NCBI RefSeq assembly: GCF_008107625.1
Contig: NZ_SDKK01000005.1
Span: 106,324-170,323, forward strand
DNA: 64,000 nucleotides
Direction: 5' to 3'
Source of the DNA: Zoogloea oleivorans
GTDB taxonomy: Bacteria; Pseudomonadota; Gammaproteobacteria; Burkholderiales; Rhodocyclaceae
Shown piece by piece: positions 16,256-24,650 of this stretch (its first letter is position 1; every line of letters starts with the position of its first letter). The notes under the pieces were generated by a model. That model saw only the letters and a program-made list of their open reading frames with translations. It did not search any database and was not told where the DNA came from. The position numbers and the translations under genes were made by a program.

Positions 16256-17602
16256 ATGCACATTCACATTCTCGGGATCTGCGGCACCTTCATGGGTGGC
16301 GTGGCCTTGCTGGCGCGCGCCGCCGGCCACACCGTGACGGGCTGCGATGCCAACGTCTATCCGCCGATGAGCACCCAGCTGGAGGAGCAGGGCATCGGCC
16401 TGGTCGAAGGCTATGGGGTCGACCAGCTGAAGCTGAGTCCGGATGTTTTCGTTGTTGGCAATGCGATTTCCCGCGGTAATCCGCTGCTCGAGGAAATTCT
16501 CGACAAGGGCCTGCCCTATGTGTCCGGCCCCCAGTGGCTGGCCGAGAACGTACTGCAGGGGCGCTGGGTGCTGGCGGTGGCCGGCACGCACGGCAAGACC
16601 ACGACGACGTCGCTGCTGGCGTGGATCCTGGAGGACGCGGGTCTCAATCCGGGCTTTCTGGTGGGTGGCGTGCCGAAGAACTTCGGATTGTCGGCGCGGC
16701 TTACCGAGTCACCCTTCTTCGTCATTGAGGCCGACGAGTACGACACGGCCTTCTGCGACAAGCGCTCCAAGTTTGTTCACTATCGCCCGCGCACGGCGAT
16801 CCTGAACAACCTCGAATTCGATCATGCCGATATTTTCGCTGATCTGGCGGCGATCGAGACTCAATTCCATCATTTGGTGCGGATCGTGCCGAAATCTGGC
16901 CGAATCATCGCCAATGCGGCCGAGGAAACCCTGCCGCGGGTGATTGCGCGCGGTTGCTGGTCCGAGCTGGAGTGGTTCAACGACGCGGCGGGCTGGTCAG
17001 TGGCCGAAGGTTCGGTGGAGGATGAAGTGGTGGTGCGCTTCCGCGGCAAGGAGATCGGCCGCCAGCGGCTGCCCCTGTCCGGCCGCCATAACCGGGCGAA
17101 CGCGCTGGCGGCCATCGCCGCGGCGCGTCACGTGGGCGTCACGCCTGAAGTGGCGCTCGACGCGCTGACCCGTTTTGAGGGCGTCAAACGTCGTTTGGAG
17201 CTGCGTGGCACCGTGCGCGGCGTGGCGGTGTATGACGACTTTGCCCATCACCCGACGGCGATCACCCTCACCGTCGAAGGCCTGCGCCGCCAGGTGGGTA
17301 AGGCGCGCATCCTCGCGGTGCTCGAGCCGCGCTCCAACACGATGAAGCTGGGCGTGATGAAGGATCAGCTGCCGGCCAGCCTGACCGAGGCCGACAAGGT
17401 CTTCTGCTACGGGGCCAACCTGGGTTGGGACGCCCGTGAGGCGCTGGCGCCGATCGCCGGCAAGACGCTCGTCGAGGATGATCTGGACGCGCTGGTGGCG
17501 GCCATCGTTGCCGAGGCGCAAGACGGTGATCGCATTCTGGTCATGAGCAACGGTGGTTTTGGCGGCATTCACGGCAAGCTGCTGGTGGCCCTGGGCGGCT
17601 GA
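16256..17602 (+). CDS. mpl: UDP-MurNAc:L-alanyl-gamma-D-glutamyl-meso-DAP ligase
   Basis: A 448-residue Mur-ligase family enzyme that joins recycled murein tripeptide to UDP-MurNAc. The N-terminus HIHILGICGTFMGGVALLAR with NVYPPMSTQLEEQGI is the Mpl variant of the MurC Rossmann domain; AGTHGKTTTTS near residue 112 is the P-loop; LNNLEFDHADIF and SGRHNRANALAA are the central-domain signatures; VYDDFAHHPTAI starts the C-terminal domain. ATG 16256 is the only sensible start. It is a single gene with its own terminator 29 nt downstream. Confidence 0.95.
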   Translation: MHIHILGICGTFMGGVALLARAAGHTVTGCDANVYPPMSTQLEEQGIGLVEGYGVDQLKLSPDVFVVGNAISRGNPLLEEILDKGLPYVSGPQWLAENVLQGRWVLAVAGTHGKTTTTSLLAWILEDAGLNPGFLVGGVPKNFGLSARLTESPFFVIEADEYDTAFCDKRSKFVHYRPRTAILNNLEFDHADIFADLAAIETQFHHLVRIVPKSGRIIANAAEETLPRVIARGCWSELEWFNDAAGWSVAEGSVEDEVVVRFRGKEIGRQRLPLSGRHNRANALAAIAAARHVGVTPEVALDALTRFEGVKRRLELRGTVRGVAVYDDFAHHPTAITLTVEGLRRQVGKARILAVLEPRSNTMKLGVMKDQLPASLTEADKVFCYGANLGWDAREALAPIAGKTLVEDDLDALVAAIVAEAQDGDRILVMSNGGFGGIHGKLLVALGG

Positions 17603-17630
17603 AACGACGCTTCCTCCCACGCCTCATCTC

Positions 17631-17660
17631 AAGGCCCGCTGCGTTCCAGCGGGCCTTTTT
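17631..17660 (+). terminator. Rho-independent terminator after mpl
   Basis: AAGGCCCGCT-gcgttcc-AGCGGGCCTT followed by TTT: a 10-bp GC-rich stem with a 7-nt loop and a T-run, 29 nt after the mpl stop. It separates mpl from the nap operon. Confidence 0.9.
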
Positions 17661-17759
17661 GCTTCTGCGCTGCAACATTGATTTTCTTCGCACAGATCAA
17701 GGTTTCTATCTATGGTGAGCAATATCATCGATGCGTTCTGAAATAACCCTGATCTCACA

Positions 17760-18260
17760 ATGGATGCTTCCCGACGTCGCTTTTTGGGTGGCCGTGCGCC
17801 TGCCCCGGCGCCGTTCCGACCGCCCTGGAGCGCATCCGAGTCTCTCTTTCTTGATCGTTGCACCCGCTGCGACGACTGCCTGAAGGTGTGCCCGACAAGC
17901 CTGCTGGTGCGTGGCTCGGGCGACTACCCGGTGGCTGATTTTTCCGCCGCGTCGTGCACCTTTTGTGGTGATTGCTCCCGCGCCTGCACCACCGGCGCCA
18001 TCGGTCGCGATGTGGCGCAAACCCCCTGGTCCTTCGGCATTGCCATCGGCGAAGGCTGCCTGGCGGCCCAGAACGTGGAATGCCGCGTGTGCGGCGAAAT
18101 CTGCGATGTAAGCGCGATCCGTTTTCGTCCGCGTATCGGCGGGGTGGCCCTGCCGGACGTGGATAACACCGCCTGTAACGGCTGCGGTGCCTGCATTCCC
18201 ACCTGTCCGGTCCTGGCCGTTCAGCGCGTGGCCCTCAATCCAGAGTCGGAGCTTCCATGA
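17760..18260 (+). CDS. napF: Ferredoxin-type protein NapF
   Basis: A 166-residue iron-sulfur protein that helps mature or reactivate the cytoplasmic NapA precursor. Cysteine clusters of the C-x2-C-x2-C-x3-C-P form appear at about residues 36-48 ([12 protein letters not shown]), 66-78 ([11 protein letters not shown]), and 139-151 ([12 protein letters not shown]), with another C-x2-C group near 107. The N-terminus [10 protein letters not shown] looks like a twin-arginine motif but lacks a long hydrophobic stretch, as is usual in NapF. It is the first gene of napFDAGHBC, and its stop overlaps napD by 4 nt. Confidence 0.92.
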   Translation: MDASRRRFLGGRAPAPAPFRPPWSASESLFLDRCTRCDDCLKVCPTSLLVRGSGDYPVADFSAASCTFCGDCSRACTTGAIGRDVAQTPWSFGIAIGEGCLAAQNVECRVCGEICDVSAIRFRPRIGGVALPDVDNTACNGCGACIPTCPVLAVQRVALNPESELP

Positions 18261-18541
18261 ACATAGTCAGTCTCGTCCTGCGCATCCGTCCAGAGGCGCG
18301 CGCCGAAGCGGAAGCCGCGCTGACCGCTTTCCCCGGTGTCGAGTGTCACGGCATGTCGTCCGACGGCAAGCTCGTGGTCACCGTCGAGGATGCGGAAGGT
18401 GCGGCCGTGTCCGACACCCTGATCGCCATTCACCGGGTTCCGCAGGTGCTTGCGGCAACCCTGGCCTACGAACACCGCGACGTTCAAGTTTCAAATCATC
18501 AGCCAGCAACGAATTCCCCTTGCGAGGAGGCTCAATCATGA
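18257..18541 (+). CDS. napD: Chaperone NapD
   Basis: A 94-residue cytoplasmic chaperone that binds the Tat signal peptide of NapA and holds export until the cofactors are loaded. The ferredoxin-like fold signature is seen in [20 protein letters not shown] and [10 protein letters not shown]. Start ATG 18257 overlaps the napF stop and its own stop overlaps the napA ATG, so F, D and A are translationally coupled. The tail after residue 80 is slightly longer than in E. coli NapD. Confidence 0.92.
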   Translation: MNIVSLVLRIRPEARAEAEAALTAFPGVECHGMSSDGKLVVTVEDAEGAAVSDTLIAIHRVPQVLAATLAYEHRDVQVSNHQPATNSPCEEAQS

Positions 18542-21090
18542 CCATCAATCGACGCGACTTCATCAAGACCCAGGCGATCGCCACCGCCGCCGCCTCGGCC
18601 GGCATCTCCATTCCGGTGCTGGCGGCTCCCAAGGACGGAGCTGCCCCGGCCGGTGACAGCAAGGTGCGCTGGGACAAGGCACCCTGCCGTTTCTGCGGCA
18701 CCGGCTGTTCGGTGCTGGTGGGCGTGCAGGACGGCCGCGTGGTGGCCACCCAGGGGGATCCGGATTCCCAGGTGAACCGGGGCCTCAACTGCATCAAGGG
18801 TTATTTTCTGTCGAAGATCATGTATGGCGAGGACCGCCTGACGCGGCCGCTGTTGCGCATGAAGGACGGCAAGTACAGCAAGGACGGTGAGTTCACCCCG
18901 ATCAGCTGGAACCAGGCCTTCGACATCATGGCCGAAAAGTGGAAGACCGCCATGAAGGCCGACGGGCCGGGCTCGGTCGCCATGTTCGGTTCCGGCCAAT
19001 GGACCATTTTTGAAGGCTACGCCGCCTCCAAGCTGATGAAGGCCGGCTTCCGCTCCAACAACCTCGACCCCAACGCCCGCCACTGCATGGCTTCGGCAGT
19101 GACCGGTTTCATGCGCACCTTCGGCATGGACGAGCCGATGGGCTGCTACGACGACATCGAGCAGGCCGACGCCTTCGTGCTGTGGGGCTCGAACATGGCC
19201 GAGATGCACCCCATCCTGTGGACCCGCATCACCGACCGTCGCCTGACCAAGACCGACACCCAGGTGCACGTGCTGTCCACCTTCGAGCATCGCAGCTTCG
19301 AGCTGGCCGACAACGGCATGATCTTCGTGCCCAACACCGACCTGGCGATCCTCAATTACATCTGCAACCACATCATCCAGTCGGGCAAGGTTAACCAGGA
19401 CTTCATCAAGGCCCACGTTAACTTCAAGATGGGCGAAACCGACATCGGTTTCGGTCTGCGCCCCAACAACGTGCTGGAAAAGGATGCCAAGTTCAACGGC
19501 TACCCCGGCGCCGACGGCAAGCCCAAGAACAACCCCAGCGACGCCAAGCCGAGCAACTTCGAAGAGTTCAAGAAGTTCGTTTCCGAATACACCCTGGAGA
19601 AAGTCTCCAAGCTCTCCGGCGTGCCGGCCGAGCGCCTCAAGAAGCTCGCCGAGCTGTATGCCGACCCGAAGAAGAAGGTCGTCAGCTTCTGGACCATGGG
19701 TTTCAACCAGCATACCCGCGGTACCTGGGCGAACAACATGATCTACAACGTCCACCTGCTGGTGGGCAAGATCGCCACGCCGGGTTCCGGTCCGTTCTCG
19801 CTGACCGGCCAGCCGTCCGCCTGCGGCACTGCGCGCGAAGTGGGCACCTTTGCCCATCGCCTGCCGGCCGACATGCTGGTGACCAACCCGGAGCACCGCA
19901 AGCACGCCGAGGAAATCTGGCAACTGCCGGACGGCACCATCCCTGACAAGATCGGCCTCCACGCCGTGGCCCAGAGCCGCGCCCTGAAGGATGGCAAGCT
20001 CAAGTGCTACTGGACCAGCACCACCAACAACATGCAGGCCGGTCCCAACGTCAACCAGGAAATCTATCCGGGTTGGCGCAACCCGGCGGCTTTTGTTGTG
20101 GTTTCCGATGTGTATCCGACGGTGTCCGCAATGGCCGCCGACCTGATCCTGCCCTCCGCCATGTGGACCGAGAAGGAAGGCGCCTTCGGCAACGCCGAAC
20201 GGCGTACCCAGGTGTGGCGCCAGCAGGTCAAGGCGCCGGGCGAAGCCCGCTCCGACCTGTGGCAGTTCATGGAGTTCTCCAAGCGCTTCAAGGTCGAGGA
20301 AGTGTGGCCGGCCGAGCTGATCGCCAAGAAGCCCGAGCTGAAGGGCAAGACGCTCTACGACGTGCTGTACGCCAACAAGGTGGTCAACAAGTTCCCGAAG
20401 AGCGAGCTGGCCAAGGTGAACGATCACGCCATCAAGGGCTATACCAACGACGAAGCCGAGGCTTTCGGCTTCTACGTGCAGAAGGGCCTGTTCGAGGAAT
20501 ACGCCCAGTTCGGTCGCGGCCACGGTCACGATCTGGCCAACTTCGACGTCTATCACAAGGCGCGCGGCCTGCGCTGGCCGGTGGTCGATGGCAAGGAAAC
20601 CTTGTGGCGCTACCGTGAAGGCTACGACCCCTACGTGAAGACCGGTGAGGGCGTGAAGTTCTACGGCCACAAGGACGGCAAGGCGGTCATCTTCGCGCTG
20701 CCCTACCAGGATCCTCCCGAGAAGCCCGATGCCGAGTACGACATGTGGCTGTGCACCGGCCGTGTGCTGGAGCACTGGCATACCGGCACCATGACCCGTC
20801 GCGTGCCCGAACTGCACAAGGCCGTGCCGGAAGCGCAAGTCTTCATGCACCCGGACGACGCCAAGAAGCGCGGTCTGCAGCGCGGCATGCAGGTGAAGGT
20901 GGTTTCGCGGCGTGGCGAGATGCTGGCCCGCATCGAGACCAAGGGGCGCAACAAGCCCCCGGTCGGCCTGATCTTCGTGCCCTTCTTCGATGAATCGAAG
21001 TTGGTGAACAAGCTCACTCTTGATGCCACCTGCCCGATCTCGAAGCAGACCGACTTCAAGAAGTGCGCGGTCAAGGTGCTTCGCGCCTAA
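18538..21090 (+). CDS. napA: Periplasmic nitrate reductase catalytic subunit
   Basis: An 850-residue Mo-bisMGD enzyme reducing nitrate to nitrite in the periplasm. [19 protein letters not shown] is the Tat signal; C50-x2-C53-x3-C57 and C85 bind the N-terminal [4Fe-4S] cluster; C183 in [12 protein letters not shown] is the molybdenum ligand. The ATG at 18538 has AGGAGG 7 nt upstream; an in-frame extension back to 18187 lies within napFD and is not used. The protein is about 20 residues longer than E. coli NapA, part of it in a lysine-rich stretch near residues 315-345. NapB receives electrons for it from NapC or NapGH. Confidence 0.97.
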   Translation: MTINRRDFIKTQAIATAAASAGISIPVLAAPKDGAAPAGDSKVRWDKAPCRFCGTGCSVLVGVQDGRVVATQGDPDSQVNRGLNCIKGYFLSKIMYGEDRLTRPLLRMKDGKYSKDGEFTPISWNQAFDIMAEKWKTAMKADGPGSVAMFGSGQWTIFEGYAASKLMKAGFRSNNLDPNARHCMASAVTGFMRTFGMDEPMGCYDDIEQADAFVLWGSNMAEMHPILWTRITDRRLTKTDTQVHVLSTFEHRSFELADNGMIFVPNTDLAILNYICNHIIQSGKVNQDFIKAHVNFKMGETDIGFGLRPNNVLEKDAKFNGYPGADGKPKNNPSDAKPSNFEEFKKFVSEYTLEKVSKLSGVPAERLKKLAELYADPKKKVVSFWTMGFNQHTRGTWANNMIYNVHLLVGKIATPGSGPFSLTGQPSACGTAREVGTFAHRLPADMLVTNPEHRKHAEEIWQLPDGTIPDKIGLHAVAQSRALKDGKLKCYWTSTTNNMQAGPNVNQEIYPGWRNPAAFVVVSDVYPTVSAMAADLILPSAMWTEKEGAFGNAERRTQVWRQQVKAPGEARSDLWQFMEFSKRFKVEEVWPAELIAKKPELKGKTLYDVLYANKVVNKFPKSELAKVNDHAIKGYTNDEAEAFGFYVQKGLFEEYAQFGRGHGHDLANFDVYHKARGLRWPVVDGKETLWRYREGYDPYVKTGEGVKFYGHKDGKAVIFALPYQDPPEKPDAEYDMWLCTGRVLEHWHTGTMTRRVPELHKAVPEAQVFMHPDDAKKRGLQRGMQVKVVSRRGEMLARIETKGRNKPPVGLIFVPFFDESKLVNKLTLDATCPISKQTDFKKCAVKVLRA

Positions 21091-21110
21091 GCAGGAAAAA
21101 AGGGTTCATC

Positions 21111-22025
21111 GTGGACACCGGCAAAAAAACTGCCCGCACGCCATCGACCGCCGCTTCTCCGGCGTCGCTGGCGCGGCGCAAGTTCATCAACAGCGTGGCT
21201 GCCGCGGCTGGCGGCGGCTGCCTGTTGGCGCTGGGCGCGGGCTTGTACTCGCGCCAGGCAGCGGCCTTGCCGGCCCAGGCTTTGCGTCCGCCCGGTGCGC
21301 TGCCGGAGGCCGACTTCCTGGCCGCCTGCGTGCGCTGTGGCCTGTGTGTGCGCGACTGCCCCTACGACACCCTCAAGCTTTCCGACCTGGGCGACCCGGT
21401 CGCCACCGGCACGCCTTATTTCACCGCCCGGAAGATCGCCTGCGAAATGTGCGACGACATTCCCTGCGTGAAGGCTTGCCCCACCGGTGCGCTGGACCGC
21501 CAGCTCACCGACATCAACAAGGCCCAGATGGGTCTCGCAGCCCTCGTCGATCACGAGAGCTGCCTCAATTTTCTCGGTCTGCGCTGCGACGTTTGCTACC
21601 GGGTGTGCCCGGTCATCGACAAGGCGATCACCCTCGAAACGCACCACAACCCGCGCTCCGACCGGCACGCCATGCTGTTGCCCACCGTCCATTCGGACGC
21701 CTGCACCGGTTGTGGCAAGTGCGAAAAATCCTGCGTGCTGCCCGAGGCGGCGATCAAGGTCTTCCCGCGTCAGCTCGCCCAGGGGGCCCTGCCGGCGCAT
21801 TACCGCAAGAGCTGGGAAGAAAAGGCCCGTCACGGTGGTTCCTTGATTGGCGATCAGGTTGAAATGCCTGCCCGCGGCTTTGAAGGCTCCACCGCCGGTC
21901 GTGCCGCCACCGAGACCGTGACGGCGCCGACCGGCTCGGCTCCAGTCGCGCCGAGTGTTGCGCCGCCGCCCGCGAAGGCGGCAGGCGGCATCCGCAGTGG
22001 TCTCGACTCCCGCTGGAAGCCATGA
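21111..22025 (+). CDS. napG: Quinol dehydrogenase ferredoxin subunit NapG
   Basis: A 304-residue periplasmic iron-sulfur protein that passes electrons from NapH toward NapC/Nap[18 protein letters not shown] at residues 20-36 is the Tat signal. Four ferredoxin-type cysteine clusters follow ([46 protein letters not shown]). The start is GTG 21111, 20 nt after napA; translating from further upstream would overlap napA. The C-terminal 60 residues are Ala/Pro-rich and not part of the usual core. The stop overlaps the napH ATG. Confidence 0.92.
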   Translation: MDTGKKTARTPSTAASPASLARRKFINSVAAAAGGGCLLALGAGLYSRQAAALPAQALRPPGALPEADFLAACVRCGLCVRDCPYDTLKLSDLGDPVATGTPYFTARKIACEMCDDIPCVKACPTGALDRQLTDINKAQMGLAALVDHESCLNFLGLRCDVCYRVCPVIDKAITLETHHNPRSDRHAMLLPTVHSDACTGCGKCEKSCVLPEAAIKVFPRQLAQGALPAHYRKSWEEKARHGGSLIGDQVEMPARGFEGSTAGRAATETVTAPTGSAPVAPSVAPPPAKAAGGIRSGLDSRWKP

Positions 22026-22903
22026 CCATGGCCACCACGACCGTTTCCATCAAGCCCTCCGCCGATTCCGGCTGTGCGCCCGCCCGCAGCCTGTGGCAGC
22101 GCCAGCGCTGGCTGATCCTGCGCCGGGCCAGCCAGTTGCTGATCCTGCTGGCCTTCCTCAGTGGCCCGTGGTTCGGCGTATGGATTGCCAAGGGCAACCT
22201 GTCCTCGTCGCTGACCCTCGGCGTGCTGCCGCTCACCGACCCCTTGCTGGTTCTGCAGACCCTGGTCACCGGCCATTTGCCCTACAGCAGCGCATTGATC
22301 GGCGCCGCCATTGTCCTTGGCTTCTACCTGCTGATCGGCGGGCGGGTGTTCTGCAGCTGGGTGTGCCCGGTGAATGTGGTCACCGATGCCGCTGCCTGGT
22401 CGCGGCGTCGGCTTGGCATCAAGACCGGCCGGGTGCCCGACGCCAATACCCGCTACTGGCTGCTTGGCGGCTTGCTGCTCGCCGCTGCACTTACCGGCAC
22501 GCTGGCCTGGGAATGGGTCAATCCGGTGTCCCTGCTGCAGCGGGGCCTGATTTTCGGCATGGGCGGTGGCGTGTTCGTCATTGCCGGCATCTTCATGTAC
22601 GACCTGCTGGTGGCCAGCCGCGGCTGGTGCGGCCACCTGTGCCCGGTCGGTGCCTTTTACGGTTTGCTCGGCAAAAAAGCCCTGCTGCGCGTCGCCGCGC
22701 CCAACCGCAAGGCCTGCGACGACTGCATGGACTGCTTCGCCGTCTGCCCCGAACCCCAGGTAATCCGCCCGGCCCTCAAGAAGGTCGGGCAGGAAAGCCC
22801 GCTTATCCTGGCCTCAGACTGCACCACCTGTGGCCGCTGCATTGATGTGTGTGACAAACAGGTTTTCAAAATGACCCACAGGTTTGACCAAAGGAGCGAG
22901 TGA
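22022..22903 (+). CDS. napH: Quinol dehydrogenase membrane subunit NapH
   Basis: A 293-residue inner-membrane protein with about four helices that oxidises quinol and feeds NapG. Cys motifs CSWVCPVN and [12 protein letters not shown] at membrane boundaries are typical of NapH/NosR-type proteins, and two cytoplasmic [4Fe-4S] motifs lie near the C-terminus ([12 protein letters not shown] and [13 protein letters not shown]). It is coupled to napG (ATGA) and its stop overlaps the napB start region. Length is normal. Confidence 0.93.
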   Translation: MTMATTTVSIKPSADSGCAPARSLWQRQRWLILRRASQLLILLAFLSGPWFGVWIAKGNLSSSLTLGVLPLTDPLLVLQTLVTGHLPYSSALIGAAIVLGFYLLIGGRVFCSWVCPVNVVTDAAAWSRRRLGIKTGRVPDANTRYWLLGGLLLAAALTGTLAWEWVNPVSLLQRGLIFGMGGGVFVIAGIFMYDLLVASRGWCGHLCPVGAFYGLLGKKALLRVAAPNRKACDDCMDCFAVCPEPQVIRPALKKVGQESPLILASDCTTCGRCIDVCDKQVFKMTHRFDQRSE

Positions 22904-23382
22904 TGAACAAGCCGACCCTCAATTCCACCCGCCTGCGTGCGGCAGCGCTGGCCCTGTGCCTGGCGCAGACTTTCCTCGCTCCCGCTGTTGTGGTGGCTGC
23001 CACCGAAGCGCCCGTCAAGCTGCAAAGCCTGCGTGGTGCCGAGATCAACGCCAGCGATCCGGAAGGCGATGGCACGCGTCAGGGCCGCGACCAGCCGCCC
23101 CTGCCGCGGGACTTCGTGCAGCAACCGCCCTTGATCCCGCATACGATCAAGGGCTACAACATCACCAAGAACTTCAACAAGTGTCTCGACTGCCACGCCT
23201 GGGCGCGCGCCAAGGAGTCCGGTGCCACCAAGATTTCGGTGACCCACTTCAAGGATCGTGACGGCCAGGAGTTGTCCAGCGTGTCGCCGCGCCGCTACTT
23301 CTGCAGCCAGTGCCACGTGCCGCAGAGCGACGCCAAGCCGCTGGTGGGCAACACCTTCAAGCCCGGCACAGGAATGCGCTGA
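22903..23382 (+). CDS. napB: Diheme cytochrome c NapB
   Basis: A 159-residue periplasmic electron carrier to NapA. A cleavable signal peptide (ALALCLAQTFLAPAVVVA) is followed by two heme-binding motifs, CLDCH and CSQCH, and the NapB signature histidines (PHTIKGYNITKNFNKC). ATG 22903 is preferred to the in-frame GTG 22900 because AGGAG lies at a better distance from the ATG. It overlaps the napH stop by one base. Confidence 0.93.
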   Translation: MNKPTLNSTRLRAAALALCLAQTFLAPAVVVAATEAPVKLQSLRGAEINASDPEGDGTRQGRDQPPLPRDFVQQPPLIPHTIKGYNITKNFNKCLDCHAWARAKESGATKISVTHFKDRDGQELSSVSPRRYFCSQCHVPQSDAKPLVGNTFKPGTGMR

Positions 23383-23407
23383 GCGACAGACAAAGGGAGT
23401 CGGATAA

Positions 23408-24064
23408 ATGGAAACCAACAAGAAAGGCTTCGTCGGCCGCATCAGGGCGATGGGCTGGGGCTTTGCCGCGATGCTCTTCATCGGCGGCATCCTGTTCTGG
23501 GGCGCCTTCAACACGGCCATGGAATGGACCAACCGTGAAGAGTTCTGCATCTCCTGCCACGAGATGAAGGACAACGTCTATCAGGAGTACCGCAACACCA
23601 TCCACGCCTCCAACCGCTCCGGCGTGCGGGCTACCTGCCCGGACTGTCACGTGCCGAAGGCCTGGGGCCCCAAGATGATCCGCAAGATCCAGGCGTCCAA
23701 CGAAGTCCTGCACAAGGTCCTGGGTACCATCGACACGCCCGAGAAGTTCAACGCCAAGCGGCTTGAACTGGCCAAGCATGAATGGGAGCGGATGAAGAAG
23801 ACCGACTCGCGCGAGTGCCGCAATTGCCACAACTACGACGGCTTTGACTACGCCGAACAGGGGCGTCGCTCGTCCAAGGCACACCAGACGGGCTTGAACG
23901 AAGGCAAGACCTGTATCGACTGCCACAAGGGCATTGCCCACACGCTGCCGGAAGTGGAACAGGCCATTGGCGCGCCGAAGCAAGGCGCCACGCCGGAAGA
24001 GTTCCATCCGCCGGTCAAGCCTGAAGAGGCCAAGCCCGAAGCCGACAAGCCTGCCAAGGGCTGA
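23408..24064 (+). CDS. napC: Tetraheme cytochrome c NapC (NapC/NirT family)
   Basis: A 218-residue membrane-anchored quinol dehydrogenase. One N-terminal helix (GWGFAAMLFIGGILFWGAF) is followed by four C-x2-C-H heme sites: CISCH, CPDCH, CRNCH and CIDCH. A Lys/Pro/Glu-rich tail ends the protein. It takes electrons from quinol to NapB/NapA. A GGGAG ribosome site precedes the ATG. It is the last nap gene; a terminator follows 53 nt later. Confidence 0.95.
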   Translation: METNKKGFVGRIRAMGWGFAAMLFIGGILFWGAFNTAMEWTNREEFCISCHEMKDNVYQEYRNTIHASNRSGVRATCPDCHVPKAWGPKMIRKIQASNEVLHKVLGTIDTPEKFNAKRLELAKHEWERMKKTDSRECRNCHNYDGFDYAEQGRRSSKAHQTGLNEGKTCIDCHKGIAHTLPEVEQAIGAPKQGATPEEFHPPVKPEEAKPEADKPAKG

Positions 24065-24116
24065 ACGAAGGAGAGAGGGAGAGCAGAACGCCGGGCCGCG
24101 AGGCTTGGTATGGGGA

Positions 24117-24153
24117 GTCGACGGGCCGCTTTTTGCGGCCCGTCGGCTTTTAT
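24117..24153 (+). terminator. Rho-independent terminator of the nap operon
   Basis: CGACGGGCCGC-ttttt-GCGGCCCGTCG followed by GCTTTTAT: an 11-bp perfect stem with a 5-nt loop, 53 nt after the napC stop. Confidence 0.9.
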
Positions 24154-24255
24154 ACCGCCGCTGACGGTGGTGGTGCGGCGGCCGACGATTGCCGTCAGGG
24201 TGTAGAGGCCGGCGATCCAGCACTCGATGGCAATCATCAGGGCGCTGACGACTTT

Positions 24256-24292
24256 CATGAGGCGCTTCATGGTGGGCATGAAGCGCCTCATG
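24256..24292 (+). repeat. Perfect 16-bp inverted repeat inside array A
   Basis: CATGAGGCGCTTCATG-gtggg-CATGAAGCGCCTCATG is a 16-bp perfect stem with a 5-nt loop, followed by GTTTTTAG. On the plus strand it has the form of an intrinsic terminator and would back up the nap terminator upstream. Confidence 0.8.
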
Positions 24293-24305
24293 GTTTTTAG
24301 GCGCG

Positions 24306-24347
24306 CCCTGACGCCCGGCATGAAGGCCCTGATGCCGGGCGTCAGGG
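24306..24347. repeat. Second perfect 16-bp inverted repeat inside array A
   Basis: CCCTGACGCCCGGCAT, a 10-nt loop, then ATGCCGGGCGTCAGGG: another 16-bp perfect stem, 13 nt after the first. There is only a short T-run (CTTT) after it. The arms are built from neighbouring 21-bp units. Confidence 0.8.
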
Positions 24348-24424
24348 CTTTGATGATTCTTCCTCAGACCCTGGTGATTGTCATGAGGGGCCTGGTGATG
24401 GATGTCAGTTCAGCGGTGTTGACT

Positions 24425-24650
24425 GTGAGTTCGGGGCCGCAGCTTGCGGGAAGGTGTGGTGCGCGCAGGCGGCCCTGCCTGCCTCTTCTGGCATGCAACT
24501 TTCTCTGTTTGTACCGATTTCCGAAAAGATACCAATGCGTTCCGAAATGTAGCGGAAATGCTCTGTCCCGGCAGTCCGTTTGTCAAACGATGTGTCTGAA
24601 ATGGACAGTGTCCGTTTTGGTGTAGGGAAACGACTCACAGAGGATTAGCG
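24425..24650. other. Upstream region of the chemoreceptor gene
   Basis: This stretch has lower GC than its surroundings. It contains TTTCCGAAAA near 24517, a second TTCCGAAA about 22 nt on that pairs with CGGAA 8 nt later, and the 13-nt palindrome CGTTTG-T-CAAACG at 24577-24589. These could be operators for the chemoreceptor gene. I found no convincing -35/-10 pair or sigma-54 site and no gene. Confidence 0.4.

Larger units (their letters stand above)
24194..24424 (+). repeat. Diverged 21-bp tandem repeat array (array A), about 11 units
   Basis: Eleven consecutive 21-nt units can be laid under one another from 24194 with no insertion or deletion; the next block from 24425 is only faintly similar. 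The best conserved unit is the one at 24320 (atgaaggccctgatgccggg plus c). As the period is a multiple of three, the array stays open in several frames; on the plus strand it reads as heptads such as MRRFMVG, MKRLMVF, MKALMPG, VRALMIL. Two perfect hairpins sit inside it (24256-24292 and 24306-24347). It lies between the nap terminator and the chemoreceptor gene. I regard it as non-coding DNA. Confidence 0.85.

Noticed and set aside
17678-17701. FNR box before napF (TTGAT ... ATCAA)
   Set aside because: The two half-sites are 13 nt apart in place of the 4 nt needed for a dimer of the FNR family.
18532-20850. A 772-residue minus-strand open frame opposite napA
   Set aside because: Composition is that of an antisense shadow; napA carries full catalytic motifs in the other direction.
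24194-24424. CRISPR-like array
   Set aside because: The units are directly adjacent with no spacers and are strongly diverged; no cas gene is near.
24227-24625. Plus-strand frame with heptads such as MKALMPG
   Set aside because: It is formed by the 21-bp array, which stays open in several frames. There is no ribosome site, and the frame runs on into non-repetitive DNA with no coding signal.
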